From positions 5,481,001 to 5,545,000 of the forward strand of contig NZ_CP152002.1 of assembly GCF_038595055.1 (NCBI RefSeq): a DNA stretch of 64,000 bases, in the 5' to 3' direction. Made by a program: the position numbers and the translations under genes. Below, piece after piece: positions 35,035-43,096 of this stretch. Under the pieces are notes generated by a model. It did not search any database, was not told where the DNA came from, and saw only the letters and a program-made list of their open reading frames with translations. Each line of letters starts with the position of its first letter. The stretch's first letter is position 1. Origin of the DNA: Paenibacillus sp. FSL R7-0345. GTDB lineage: Bacteria; Bacillota; Bacilli; Paenibacillales; Paenibacillaceae.

Positions 35035-35913
35035 ATGACAACCAAATTATTAGCGCGGGACATCGGACTTGAGCCCGGATTTACCTTCCGGATCCAGAAA
35101 TGTCCGCTGACCCATGATTACTATGTACACAGCCATGATTTCTCTGAGCTGGTCGTCATTCTGTCGGGAAGCGCCGTGCATATCATCGAGGGGAGAGAGT
35201 ATCCGGTTACGGCCGGCCAGGTGTTTCTGATTCACAGCGGTGTTTCCCATGGCTACAAGAATGTCGAGGATATTCAGTATGTGAACGTGATGTTTCAGCC
35301 CGAGGAGCTGCTGCAGCAGTCTGAACTCAGGCTGCTGCCCGGATTTCAGGCCTTATTCTACATCGAGCCCTTTTACCGCCAGGAAATGTATTTCAGGGGC
35401 ATGCTCTCGCTGGATGCCGGGCAGCTGCTCGAGGCTATACGGCTGCTCGATCTGATTCTGATTGAGCATGAGCGCCGGGAGGACGGCTACCGGCTGATGG
35501 TCCGCACCTATTTTACCGCACTGGTAGGCATGCTCTCCCGTTATTATCAGAACAGCAGCGGCCGCGAGGACAACAAGGCGCTACGGATCGGTGAGGCGGT
35601 TACCTACATTGAGGAGCATTTCCTTCAGCCGGTTACCCTGCAATCCATGGCAGATATGGCTTATATGTCAACCCGCCAGTTTCTGAGGGTCTTTACCCGG
35701 AACTACAAAACCACGCCCATGGACTATGTCATCCGCAAGCGGCTGGACTATTCCTGCACACTGCTGCGGAATCCGGACCTTCCGGTATCCCGTGTGGCCA
35801 TGGACAGCGGCTTTCATGACCAGAACTATTACGCCCGCCAGTTCCGCAAATTATATAACTGTACACCAACCGAATACCGTGAACGGATTAGCGGCTCCGG
35901 GGAGCACGGATAA
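35035..35913 (+). CDS. AraC family regulator (RhaS-like), probably leaderless
   Basis: A 292-residue regulator with an N-terminal cupin (about 20-100; HSHDFSELVVILSG) and C-terminal double helix-turn-helix (about 185-285; FHDQNYYARQFRKLYNCTPTEYR). No ribosome binding site precedes the ATG; the promoter position predicts a leaderless transcript. Divergent from the SGNH hydrolase and tail-to-tail, with no spacer, with the next AraC gene. It probably controls the SGNH gene and the operon at 23840, which share its upstream element. Confidence 0.9.
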   Translation: MTTKLLARDIGLEPGFTFRIQKCPLTHDYYVHSHDFSELVVILSGSAVHIIEGREYPVTAGQVFLIHSGVSHGYKNVEDIQYVNVMFQPEELLQQSELRLLPGFQALFYIEPFYRQEMYFRGMLSLDAGQLLEAIRLLDLILIEHERREDGYRLMVRTYFTALVGMLSRYYQNSSGREDNKALRIGEAVTYIEEHFLQPVTLQSMADMAYMSTRQFLRVFTRNYKTTPMDYVIRKRLDYSCTLLRNPDLPVSRVAMDSGFHDQNYYARQFRKLYNCTPTEYRERISGSGEHG

Positions 35914-36822
35914 TCACTCCCTGCTCTCTCCTGCGGCTGCAGCTGCTTCATCCCGCTGGTGCAGCCGCCGCCGGTAAGCTACCGGGGTCATGCCGAATCT
36001 TGCACTGAACAGCCGGGTCAGATAATTGGCATCGCGGATGCCGATCCGTTCGGCAATATCGGAGACGCTGAGCACCGTGCCGCCAAGCAGCTTCTTGGCT
36101 TCTTCGAGCCGCCGCTGCAGCACGTACTGCAGCGGCGTTGTGCCGATATGCTGCTTCATACACCGCGTAATATAATCCGCCTGAAAATGCAGCTCCTCCT
36201 GCAGACCCGTCACCTGAAACGGCTCCTTCCAATGCCGGTCGAGATAAGCTGCTGCCGCCCGGGCCAGCCGGACCGCCGGCTCCGGCAGCGCTGTGCGGGC
36301 GCATTCCGCCTGCAGCGCAGCCATTAGCTCAGCCAGGAGAACGTGGAGCCGAAGGGCATTTTCGGCGTTCAGCCGGCTGTGAATCTCGTTCATCTCATCC
36401 AGAATCGGCTCCAGCGATTCTACGTCTACTGCAGCAAATTTCGGCATATACAGCCGCTGCTGCGCAGAGGGCTCCTCATCCTCGACCGTTCCTTTGGCCA
36501 GAAGCGCAGACCAGGGGATATCCTCCTGCCGGATATAGGCCGGCTCCCCTTCATGAATGAAGTGCACCCAGTAAATCTCCGTATCCTCTTCACAGACCCG
36601 GTAGCCCTCGTGCGGCAGCCCTGCCTCAAGCACCAGCAGCCTGCCCGGACCGATCGCATATTCCTTCCCATGTTCAGCCATATACAGCGTTCCCCGCTTG
36701 ACCAGCAGCAGATCATATACCCCGAAGGTACGGGCAAAATGCCGGTCACCCGGCGACCAGACGGCCAGCCCCACCGTGACGAATTTCGGCAGCGGCGGGA
36801 TCGTGAATTCCAGACAGAGCAC
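35914..36822 (-). CDS. AraC family transcriptional regulator
   Basis: A 302-residue regulator: cupin-type N-terminal domain (about 15-100) and double helix-turn-helix at about 195-295 (IRDANYLTRLFSARFGMTPVAYRRRL). GTG start at 36822 after AGGAGGGG. Its stop codon abuts the stop codon of the convergent AraC gene. Divergent from the GHL6 glycosidase at 36955, which it probably regulates from the 132-base intergenic region. Confidence 0.9.
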   Translation of the reverse strand: MLCLEFTIPPLPKFVTVGLAVWSPGDRHFARTFGVYDLLLVKRGTLYMAEHGKEYAIGPGRLLVLEAGLPHEGYRVCEEDTEIYWVHFIHEGEPAYIRQEDIPWSALLAKGTVEDEEPSAQQRLYMPKFAAVDVESLEPILDEMNEIHSRLNAENALRLHVLLAELMAALQAECARTALPEPAVRLARAAAAYLDRHWKEPFQVTGLQEELHFQADYITRCMKQHIGTTPLQYVLQRRLEEAKKLLGGTVLSVSDIAERIGIRDANYLTRLFSARFGMTPVAYRRRLHQRDEAAAAAGESRE

Positions 36823-36878
36823 CTTATCCCCTCCTGTATTGAAGTCGGTTTTGTGCTAGTTCAAGTCTATAATATCAC

Positions 36879-36892
36879 TGGTAGCGCTTGCA
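36879..36892. promoter_or_regulatory. cre-like palindrome between AraC and GHL6 genes
   Basis: TGGTAGCGCTTGCA differs from the catabolite-responsive consensus TGWNANCGNTNWCA at two positions. A CcpA site would suit a glycosidase gene, but the same TGGTAGCGCT core also occurs at 34973 before the other AraC gene, so it could be an AraC operator. Confidence 0.45.
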
Positions 36893-36954
36893 GAAAAGAG
36901 GTACATTGACTGGGAATCGCTTTATATCCAAATTCTATAAGGGGCTGTTCATCC

Positions 36955-38940
36955 ATGCGTTTCCGTCAGGTTCATCTCGACTTTCATACCTCTGAGGCCA
37001 TTCCAGGTATAGGAAAAGATTTCTCCAGAGCCCAGTTCCAGTCCATGCTGCGCGCCGGCCATGTCGATTCCATTACTGTGTTCTCCAAATGCCATCACGG
37101 CTGGGCCTACCATCCCAGTGAAGCCAATGAGATCCATCCGCAGCTTGACTTCGATCTGCTTGGGGAAATGATTGAGGCTGCCCACGAAATCGGCGTCCGC
37201 ACACCGGTCTATTTATCTGCCGGCCTTGACGAAAAGCTGGCCCGCCGCCATCCCGAGTGGCTGATCCGCGACGCGGAGGACCGCACGCGCTGGGTGAAGG
37301 ATTTCATGACGCCGGGCTACCACGAATTCTGCCTGGGCACGCCATATCTGGATATTCTGCTGGCCCAGCTTCATGAGGTGGTCAGCCGTTATGATGCAGA
37401 CGGCATCTTCCTCGACATCGTCGGTGCCCGCAAATGCCGCTGCCAGTACTGCGTAGCTGCCCTGCTTGCAGAGGGCAAGGACCCGCGTGACGAAGACGCC
37501 GTCGTCCGTCTGGGCGAGCAGACTTACCTCAACTATGCGCGCCGCGTCCGTGAGACCATCGATGCCGTGAAGCCCGGCCTGCCGGTCTATCACAACAACG
37601 GCCATCAGCAGCGGGGCCGGCGTGACCTCGTCCATGTCAACACCCACCTTGAGCTGGAATCGCTCCCGACCGGGGGCTGGGGCTACGACCATTTCCCGCT
37701 GTCCGCCCGTTATGCCCAGCCGCTCGGGCTGGAATTTCTCGGCATGACCGGCAAATTCCATACCTCCTGGGGGGAATTCGGCGGCTACAAGCATCCGAAC
37801 GCGCTGCGCTATGAAGCCGCGCTCAGCCTCGCCCACGGTGCCAAATGCTCCATCGGCGACCAGCTTCACCCGTCCGGCCTGATGGATGAAGCCACTTATG
37901 CCCTGATCGGCGCCGGTTACGCCGAGGTCGAGGCGAAGGAGCCATGGTGCAGCGGCGTTACCTCCGTCGCCGACATCGCCGTCCTGTCCCTGGAGGCGGC
38001 GCGCGAAGCCTGCCCCGGGGGGCAGGCGCTGAAGGGAGCGCGCAATCTGGCCGATGCCGGAGCCGTGCGTATCCTGACCGAAGGCCACTATCTGTATGAC
38101 ATTGTTGATACAGATAGTGACTGGTCAGCCTACAAGGTGCTGGTGCTGCCGGATGAGGTGCCGGTGTGGCCGGAGCTGGCGTCAGCCATTGCCGCCTTTA
38201 CCGCCGCAGGCGGCAAGGTGCTTGCCACCGGCAGGTCCGGCCTGAACCCGGCCGGGGATGCTTTTGCGCTGGAGCTGGGAGTGAGCTGGCTGGGAACGAA
38301 CACGTACCGCCCGTCCTATTTCCATCCGCACTTCACTCCCGGTGCGCTGCAGCAAGCTTCCTTTGTCATGTACGGCGAGGGTCAGCTGGTGGAGCTGAGC
38401 GGCGGGAACGCCCTGGGCCATCTGGAGAACCCGTATTTTAACCGCGATGTTTTCACCTTTTGCTCGCATCAGCACACACCGGGAGCCCGGGAGGACAACG
38501 GGCCGGCCATGGTCGAAAGCGGCAGCGGGATCTACATCGCCTGGGACGTATTCAGCGAATATGCCGACGGCGGCCATCTCATTCTGAAGGAGATGGTGCT
38601 TCATGCGCTGTCCCGGCTGCTCCCGCAGCCTGTCCTCAGCACCAGCCTCCCGGCGCGGGGCATCACCACCCTGCAGTATCAGCAGGCTGAGCGCCGCTAC
38701 GTGAACCATCTTCTCTATGCGGCTCCGGCACTGAAGGGCCGCATCGAGGTAATCGAGGACATCGTGCCGCTGCGTGATGTCTCCGTCAGCCTGCGGCTCC
38801 CGTCTGCTGCAGCCGTCAAGCGGGTCTACCTGGCTCCGGCGATGAGTGAGCTGCCGTTCACGGCAGACCAGGACGGCGGAATTACGTACACTGTCCCGCA
38901 TCTTGAGAATCACCAGATGGCTGTGATTGAGCTGGCTTAG
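36955..38940 (+). CDS. GHL6-type glycoside hydrolase with beta-galactosidase trimerisation-like domain
   Basis: A 661-residue cytoplasmic protein. Residues about 1-330 form a TIM barrel of the hypothetical glycosyl hydrolase 6 type, with candidate acidic residues in DGIFLDIVGA (about 142-151) and near LELESLP. Residues about 360-560 resemble the beta-galactosidase trimerisation/glutamine-amidotransferase-like fold, and a small beta domain ends the chain. Similar proteins are often labelled alpha-L-fucosidase- or beta-galactosidase-like, but activity is mostly unproven. AAGGGG lies ten bases before the ATG. Confidence 0.75.
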   Translation: MRFRQVHLDFHTSEAIPGIGKDFSRAQFQSMLRAGHVDSITVFSKCHHGWAYHPSEANEIHPQLDFDLLGEMIEAAHEIGVRTPVYLSAGLDEKLARRHPEWLIRDAEDRTRWVKDFMTPGYHEFCLGTPYLDILLAQLHEVVSRYDADGIFLDIVGARKCRCQYCVAALLAEGKDPRDEDAVVRLGEQTYLNYARRVRETIDAVKPGLPVYHNNGHQQRGRRDLVHVNTHLELESLPTGGWGYDHFPLSARYAQPLGLEFLGMTGKFHTSWGEFGGYKHPNALRYEAALSLAHGAKCSIGDQLHPSGLMDEATYALIGAGYAEVEAKEPWCSGVTSVADIAVLSLEAAREACPGGQALKGARNLADAGAVRILTEGHYLYDIVDTDSDWSAYKVLVLPDEVPVWPELASAIAAFTAAGGKVLATGRSGLNPAGDAFALELGVSWLGTNTYRPSYFHPHFTPGALQQASFVMYGEGQLVELSGGNALGHLENPYFNRDVFTFCSHQHTPGAREDNGPAMVESGSGIYIAWDVFSEYADGGHLILKEMVLHALSRLLPQPVLSTSLPARGITTLQYQQAERRYVNHLLYAAPALKGRIEVIEDIVPLRDVSVSLRLPSAAAVKRVYLAPAMSELPFTADQDGGITYTVPHLENHQMAVIELA

Positions 38941-38980
38941 AGGCTTTTCGCAGAAGACGCGGCATAGGCTTCCCTTCATA

Positions 38981-39030
38981 AAAAAGCAGCAGCCCCAGAC
39001 GATTGCCTTAGTCTGGGGCTGGCTACTGCT
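38981..39030 (-). terminator. Strong hairpin, likely bidirectional terminator
   Basis: CAGCCCCAGAC/GTCTGGGGCTG stem extended by AGCAG/CTGCT. A T6 tract follows on the minus strand (38980-38985), so the better orientation is toward the GHL6 gene; on the plus strand it lies 40 bases after that gene but has a poor T tract. The rest of 38941-39417 holds repeat B and nothing else I recognise. Confidence 0.7.
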
Positions 39031-39081
39031 CTCACTTACTATATTTTTCTCAATTTCAACAAGGGATGAACTCCCATCCGC

Positions 39082-39159
39082 ATTTAGTTGGATTTTCGCC
39101 ACTTCATTCGGACATTCTGCAGAATTCTCGACCATTAAGTGGAAAAACGCCACCTAAAT
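39082..39159. repeat. Intergenic repeat family B, copy 2 (inverted arms)
   Basis: Two 23-base arms, 39082-39104 and 39137-39159, are inverted copies of each other at about 18 of 23 positions. The left arm matches copy 1 at 342-361. A nearby TCAGAGGCATTTT (39178-39190) echoes the core of the 51-bp array at 15130. The form suggests a small mobile or REP-like element. Confidence 0.65.
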
Positions 39160-39417
39160 TAGGTTATTTCTCGCTTCAGAGGCATTTTCGGCGATATTAA
39201 GTGTCTTTTTTTCACCTAGTTTCCCGATAGCGGCGCTCACCGTAAAATTAGATAGCAAATTTCAACTTAGCTTGATGAGCAATATCTGTATTACCTGTAA
39301 TACCCGCAGAACAACACCTGCAGCACAATACTTGCATAATCATTGCCGGGGAACCGGCCGGATGATCTGCCTTTTTTCCACACATTCACTCTATACGAAC
39401 GCTCTGTCCTCATCCCC

Positions 39418-40212
39418 TTAATAAATCGTCGGCACCATTCCCCCGTCCATCCGGACAGCCGAACCTCTGAACGCCGCTCCATAAGGGCTGCAGATAAAAG
39501 CCGCCAGCTTCCCGATCTCAGCCGGTCTGATAAAGCGCTGAAGCTCCGATTGAGGCAGGTTCCCCGCCATAAATCTCTTTTCTTTTTCCTCGAAGGGGAT
39601 ATTGTCAGCGGCGTAGATTCCCTCAATGATCTGCTGCACATTTTCAGACAGTGTCGGTCCCGGCATGATCGTGTTGACGGTCACTTCAGTTCCTGCGGTT
39701 AATCTGGACAAGCTTCTGGAAAGGGAGAGCAACGCCGATTTGGTCACTGCATACTGCGGCATCTGGCCTGAAGGCATGACTGCCTCCTCACTCGCAATAA
39801 AGATTACGCGGCCATTGTTATTTTCCAGCATCCTTGGCAGATAGAATCTGCATAATGCGTTAGCGGCGAGCACATTCGTACGGAAATACTTTTCCCAGAT
39901 CTCATCGGTTGCGTCGGCATAGCCCATGATTTCATAGATGCCCATATTGTTCACCAGAATGTCCACCTGCGGGTATTGTTCATACAAGGCTTCTCTCTGT
40001 GCAATATCTGTAAGGTCTCCAGCAGCAGCCTGCGGAGCAGTGGCAGGAAAGACCCGGCGGATCTCATCAACAATCCGTTCAGCTTCCTCCCGGTTTCTGC
40101 TGTTAACCAGTACATGCACTCCTTCTCCCGCCAGCTCCATGGCAATGGCTTTGCCGATCCCCTTCGTTGATCCTGTTACTAAGGCCGTTTTTCCCTGCAA
40201 ACTCATATCCAT
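39418..40212 (-). CDS. SDR family oxidoreductase
   Basis: A 264-residue classical short-chain dehydrogenase: TGSTKGIG (about 14-21) binds NAD(P), NNMG stabilises the core, and Ser in FIASEEA with YAVTK gives the Ser-Tyr-Lys triad. The C-terminus MDGGMVPTIY is typical. Cytoplasmic. AAGGGGAG lies about ten bases before the ATG. It follows the AraC gene in the same direction (110-base gap) and may be its target. Substrate unknown. Confidence 0.93.
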   Translation of the reverse strand: MDMSLQGKTALVTGSTKGIGKAIAMELAGEGVHVLVNSRNREEAERIVDEIRRVFPATAPQAAAGDLTDIAQREALYEQYPQVDILVNNMGIYEIMGYADATDEIWEKYFRTNVLAANALCRFYLPRMLENNNGRVIFIASEEAVMPSGQMPQYAVTKSALLSLSRSLSRLTAGTEVTVNTIMPGPTLSENVQQIIEGIYAADNIPFEEKEKRFMAGNLPQSELQRFIRPAEIGKLAAFICSPYGAAFRGSAVRMDGGMVPTIY

Positions 40213-40322
40213 AGCGCATGTCTCCCCTTGATGTCATTCAGAACCTCAAGCATAACCTTGCGTTCCGTCAGGGATTATCATACTTTACCGGGACTGCCGG
40301 GTAACTAGCCTGCCCTGCCAAT

Positions 40323-41354
40323 TTACTTGCAGTACACGCCATCTTCCTGCTGAACTGTATGCTCCAGACGCCAGCGGGCCGGTGTAGCCCCTTCCCATAC
40401 CCTGAATGCGCGGTAAAAAGAATTCTGATCCTCATAGCCGACCAGACAGGCGACTTCCTTAATTTCGAGCGAGAGATCCGCCAGAAACTCCCTGGCCTGC
40501 TCATGCCTGGCTTGCGTCAGCAGCGCCTTGAAGCTTGTCCCTTCCTCCCTCAGCCGCCGCTGCAGCGTCCGGTCACTCATGTTGAGCTCCCGGGCCACAG
40601 CCTGGATGTCATAATGTCCGCCCATGAGGCTCCGCCTGATGATCCATTTTACTGTATCTGAAACAGAAGGACTGCCTTGCTGTTCATTCAATGTCCGGTC
40701 CAGGGCAGGTGTCAGTATCTCAAGCAGCTCTTCATTATAGGTGGTGAAAGGAAGGTCCAGGTCGCTGCGCCTCAGAGTGAGCCGGTTCCTTCCTGTTCCG
40801 GTCTGAACAGGACACCCAAAATAAGCCTCCAGTGCAGTTACATCAGCAGCCGGATGTGAAAACTCTACTGCTCGGGCTTTTATAGCCTGTCCCGTCCCCC
40901 TCCGGCCCAGCTCCAGCAGATAAGCCAGTGTAACCCCGATCAGAATCTGCGGGACGGGCACCTGTGAATGCTGCCACTCCAGCCCGATAATACAGTCTGC
41001 ACCTTCCTCCGCAATATGCAGCCTCTCGGGCGGGCACATTTGTTTATATCTGGCCATGCGGTGAAGCGCATCGCGGTAATCACGGGCATGATAGGTAGCC
41101 AGCACATCCGGCGGATAGTGTACCGTTTCAAAAGACGTTACAAGTCCGGTAATCCCCTCCGCAATATCCGGAGTCAGCTCTTCAAAAGCCTGCCAGACCG
41201 CAAAGTACTTTGCAGCACTAACCTTGGGCTCTTTAATTATAGTAAGCGGAAGCCGGGCTTGCCGGGCTATCTCTGCGGGGGCAATTCCTAATTGCTGTAC
41301 CCCGGACCAGAAGCCAAACGGGAATTTTATATATTCTGCGGAATTTAGCATCAT
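40323..41354 (-). CDS. AraC family regulator with arabinose-binding-like N-domain
   Basis: A 343-residue regulator whose N-terminal 200 residues match the all-alpha/beta ligand domain found in OruR/VirS-type AraC proteins (PF12625-like: EYIKFPFGFWSGVQQLGIAP and YHARDYRDALHRMARYKQMC), not the cupin type of its neighbours. C-terminal double helix-turn-helix at about 235-335. AAGGAG lies before a double ATG; the first was taken. Such regulators often answer to organic acids or cell-density signals. Divergent from merR. Confidence 0.9.
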   Translation of the reverse strand: MMLNSAEYIKFPFGFWSGVQQLGIAPAEIARQARLPLTIIKEPKVSAAKYFAVWQAFEELTPDIAEGITGLVTSFETVHYPPDVLATYHARDYRDALHRMARYKQMCPPERLHIAEEGADCIIGLEWQHSQVPVPQILIGVTLAYLLELGRRGTGQAIKARAVEFSHPAADVTALEAYFGCPVQTGTGRNRLTLRRSDLDLPFTTYNEELLEILTPALDRTLNEQQGSPSVSDTVKWIIRRSLMGGHYDIQAVARELNMSDRTLQRRLREEGTSFKALLTQARHEQAREFLADLSLEIKEVACLVGYEDQNSFYRAFRVWEGATPARWRLEHTVQQEDGVYCK

Positions 41355-41453
41355 ACGGGATTCTCCTTATACAGCATTGCTATGCGGGCTTTTACACACA
41401 AGCATACTCTTTAACCTGTTCTAAAGTCTAACTTTGCCGGACCTTTTCCATAC

Positions 41454-41482
41454 TTGTACCGGTTTATGATATTCTCTATAAA
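41454..41482 (+). promoter_or_regulatory. SigA promoter of merR
   Basis: TTGTAC, 17-base spacer, TATAAA, about 95 bases before the merR start. Confidence 0.6.
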
Positions 41483-41494
41483 TTACTGCTTGCC

Positions 41495-41510
41495 TTAATG
41501 TGTACATTAA
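41495..41510. promoter_or_regulatory. Perfect palindrome in the araC-merR intergenic region
   Basis: TTAATGTGTACATTAA is a 16-base perfect palindrome just downstream of the merR -10. It is a likely operator for MerR autoregulation or for the divergent AraC gene. Confidence 0.5.
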
Positions 41511-41576
41511 CCCTTAAGCTTTATAAAGCAAGCCGCCAGGTATACCTGATGTAAGCCAGAAAGGAGGATAAGGAGC

Positions 41577-41996
41577 ATGGCATTTTCTATAAAAGAAGCC
41601 TCTGACCGCCTGGGCTGCCCTGCCCACAAAATCCGCTATTACGAAAAAGAGGGGCTGCTTCCTTATATTCAAAGGGATCAGCACGGAAACCGGATATTTG
41701 AGCAGGAGCACCTGGACTGGATGAGGCTGATGACCTGCTTCCGGGCAACCGGGATGAAGGTGTCTACCTTGAAGCAGATGGTCCGGCTTGCACTGGACGG
41801 CGATTCAACAATTCCGCAGCGAAAAGCAATTCTGAACAAGTACAGGGAGGATTTGCAGCGGCGGCAGCAGGAGCTTGCCGAAGCCCTTGAAGCCGTGGAC
41901 AACAAGCTGGTCATTTATGCGGAGATTGAACAGGGAAGGCTTCCTTCCGAGAGCAAGCTTCTGGACCAGATGGACAGCATCAGCAAACAAGTATAA
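41577..41996 (+). CDS. MerR family transcriptional regulator
   Basis: A 139-residue MerR protein: winged helix (1-70, with IKEASDRLGCPAHKIRYYEKEGLLP, here cited by its ends at about 5-29) and a coiled-coil dimerisation helix (about 80-120). No cysteine cluster, so it is not a metal sensor; it resembles the group paired with aldo/keto reductases that reacts to aldehydes or oxidative stress. AGGAGGATAAGGAG precedes the ATG. Cotranscribed with the reductase gene 21 bases downstream. Confidence 0.93.
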   Translation: MAFSIKEASDRLGCPAHKIRYYEKEGLLPYIQRDQHGNRIFEQEHLDWMRLMTCFRATGMKVSTLKQMVRLALDGDSTIPQRKAILNKYREDLQRRQQELAEALEAVDNKLVIYAEIEQGRLPSESKLLDQMDSISKQV

Positions 41997-42017
41997 AGAA
42001 TGGGGAGAAATCAGCAT

Positions 42018-42989
42018 ATGAAGCACAAAAAATTGGGAAACAGCGGAATTACCGTTTCAGCAGTGGGACTTGGAGTTATGGGCATGTCACCCGGCATGTA
42101 CGGGGAAACCAATGATGCGGAGTCTATTAAGACCATTCAGCATGCACTTGATATCGGGGTCACACTGTTTGACACAGCAGATGTATACGGAAACGGGCAC
42201 AACGAGGAGCTGCTTGGAGCAGCAGTCAAGGACCGCCGGGATCAGGCGATTATCGCTACCAAATTCGGCTATACCCCTAACTATGAAAGTCTGAACGGTC
42301 ACCCTGATTATGTGAAAAAAGCCGTTGAGGCCAGCTTGCGCCGCTTAAATACCGACTATATCGATCTCTGCTACCAGCACAGGGTAGATCCTGATGTACC
42401 CATTGAGGAGACTGTAGGAGCCATGGCTGATCTTGTAAAAGAGGGCAAAATCCGCAGCCTCGGCCTGTCAGAGGCCTCAGCCTCCACGCTCCGCCGTGCG
42501 CATGCCGTGCATCCCATCTCTGCACTGCAGAGCGAATATTCCCTGTGGAGCCGGGACATTGAGGATGAGGTTCTTCCCGCGGCCAGAGAGCTCGGCATTA
42601 CCCATTTAGCCTACAGCCCGCTAAGCAGAGGCTTCATCTCCGGCGAAATCCGGCAATTTGATGACCTGGATGCCGGCGATCTGCGCAGATACATGCCCCG
42701 GTTCCAGGGGGATAATTTCATAAAGAATGTAGAGATTGTAGATAAAATCACTGAAATTGCAGCTCAGAAAAACTGTACGCCTTCACAGCTGGCCATCGCC
42801 TGGACCATTGCAAAGGGTGCGCTGCCGATCCCCGGAACGAAGCGGATCAAATATCTGGAGGAGAATGCAAAGGCCGCGGCCATTGAACTCACAGCAGATG
42901 AGCTGGCCCGCATTGAACAGGTAAGCCCCAAAGACGGGGTCCACGGAACCCGCTATATGAAAGAGCTGATGTCACAGCTGAACGGCTGA
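42018..42989 (+). CDS. Aldo/keto reductase
   Basis: A 323-residue NADPH-dependent TIM-barrel reductase of the YajO/AKR13-like group. The tetrad is present: Asp and Tyr in FDTADVYGNGHNEELLG, Lys in IIATKFG and His in CYQHRVDP. It reduces aldehydes or ketones. The ATG at 42018 has GGGGAG nine bases before it; an earlier TTG-type start lacks support. Second gene of the merR operon, ended by a strong hairpin. Confidence 0.95.
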   Translation: MKHKKLGNSGITVSAVGLGVMGMSPGMYGETNDAESIKTIQHALDIGVTLFDTADVYGNGHNEELLGAAVKDRRDQAIIATKFGYTPNYESLNGHPDYVKKAVEASLRRLNTDYIDLCYQHRVDPDVPIEETVGAMADLVKEGKIRSLGLSEASASTLRRAHAVHPISALQSEYSLWSRDIEDEVLPAARELGITHLAYSPLSRGFISGEIRQFDDLDAGDLRRYMPRFQGDNFIKNVEIVDKITEIAAQKNCTPSQLAIAWTIAKGALPIPGTKRIKYLEENAKAAAIELTADELARIEQVSPKDGVHGTRYMKELMSQLNG

Positions 42990-43018
42990 GCTGCAGCTGT
43001 CCTATAAATCAGCAATCA

Positions 43019-43059
43019 GGGAGGCTGTACAGCTTGTTATAGCTGCACAGCCTCCCTTT
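43019..43059 (+). terminator. Intrinsic terminator after aldo/keto reductase
   Basis: GGGAGGCTGTACAGC/GCTGCACAGCCTCCC, a 15-bp stem with one mismatch and an eight-base loop, then TTTCC. It separates two convergent operons and may work both ways. Confidence 0.85.
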
Positions 43060-43096
43060 CCTCATGCGGCATCCCCCTTCAGGCAATTCTCGCTAT

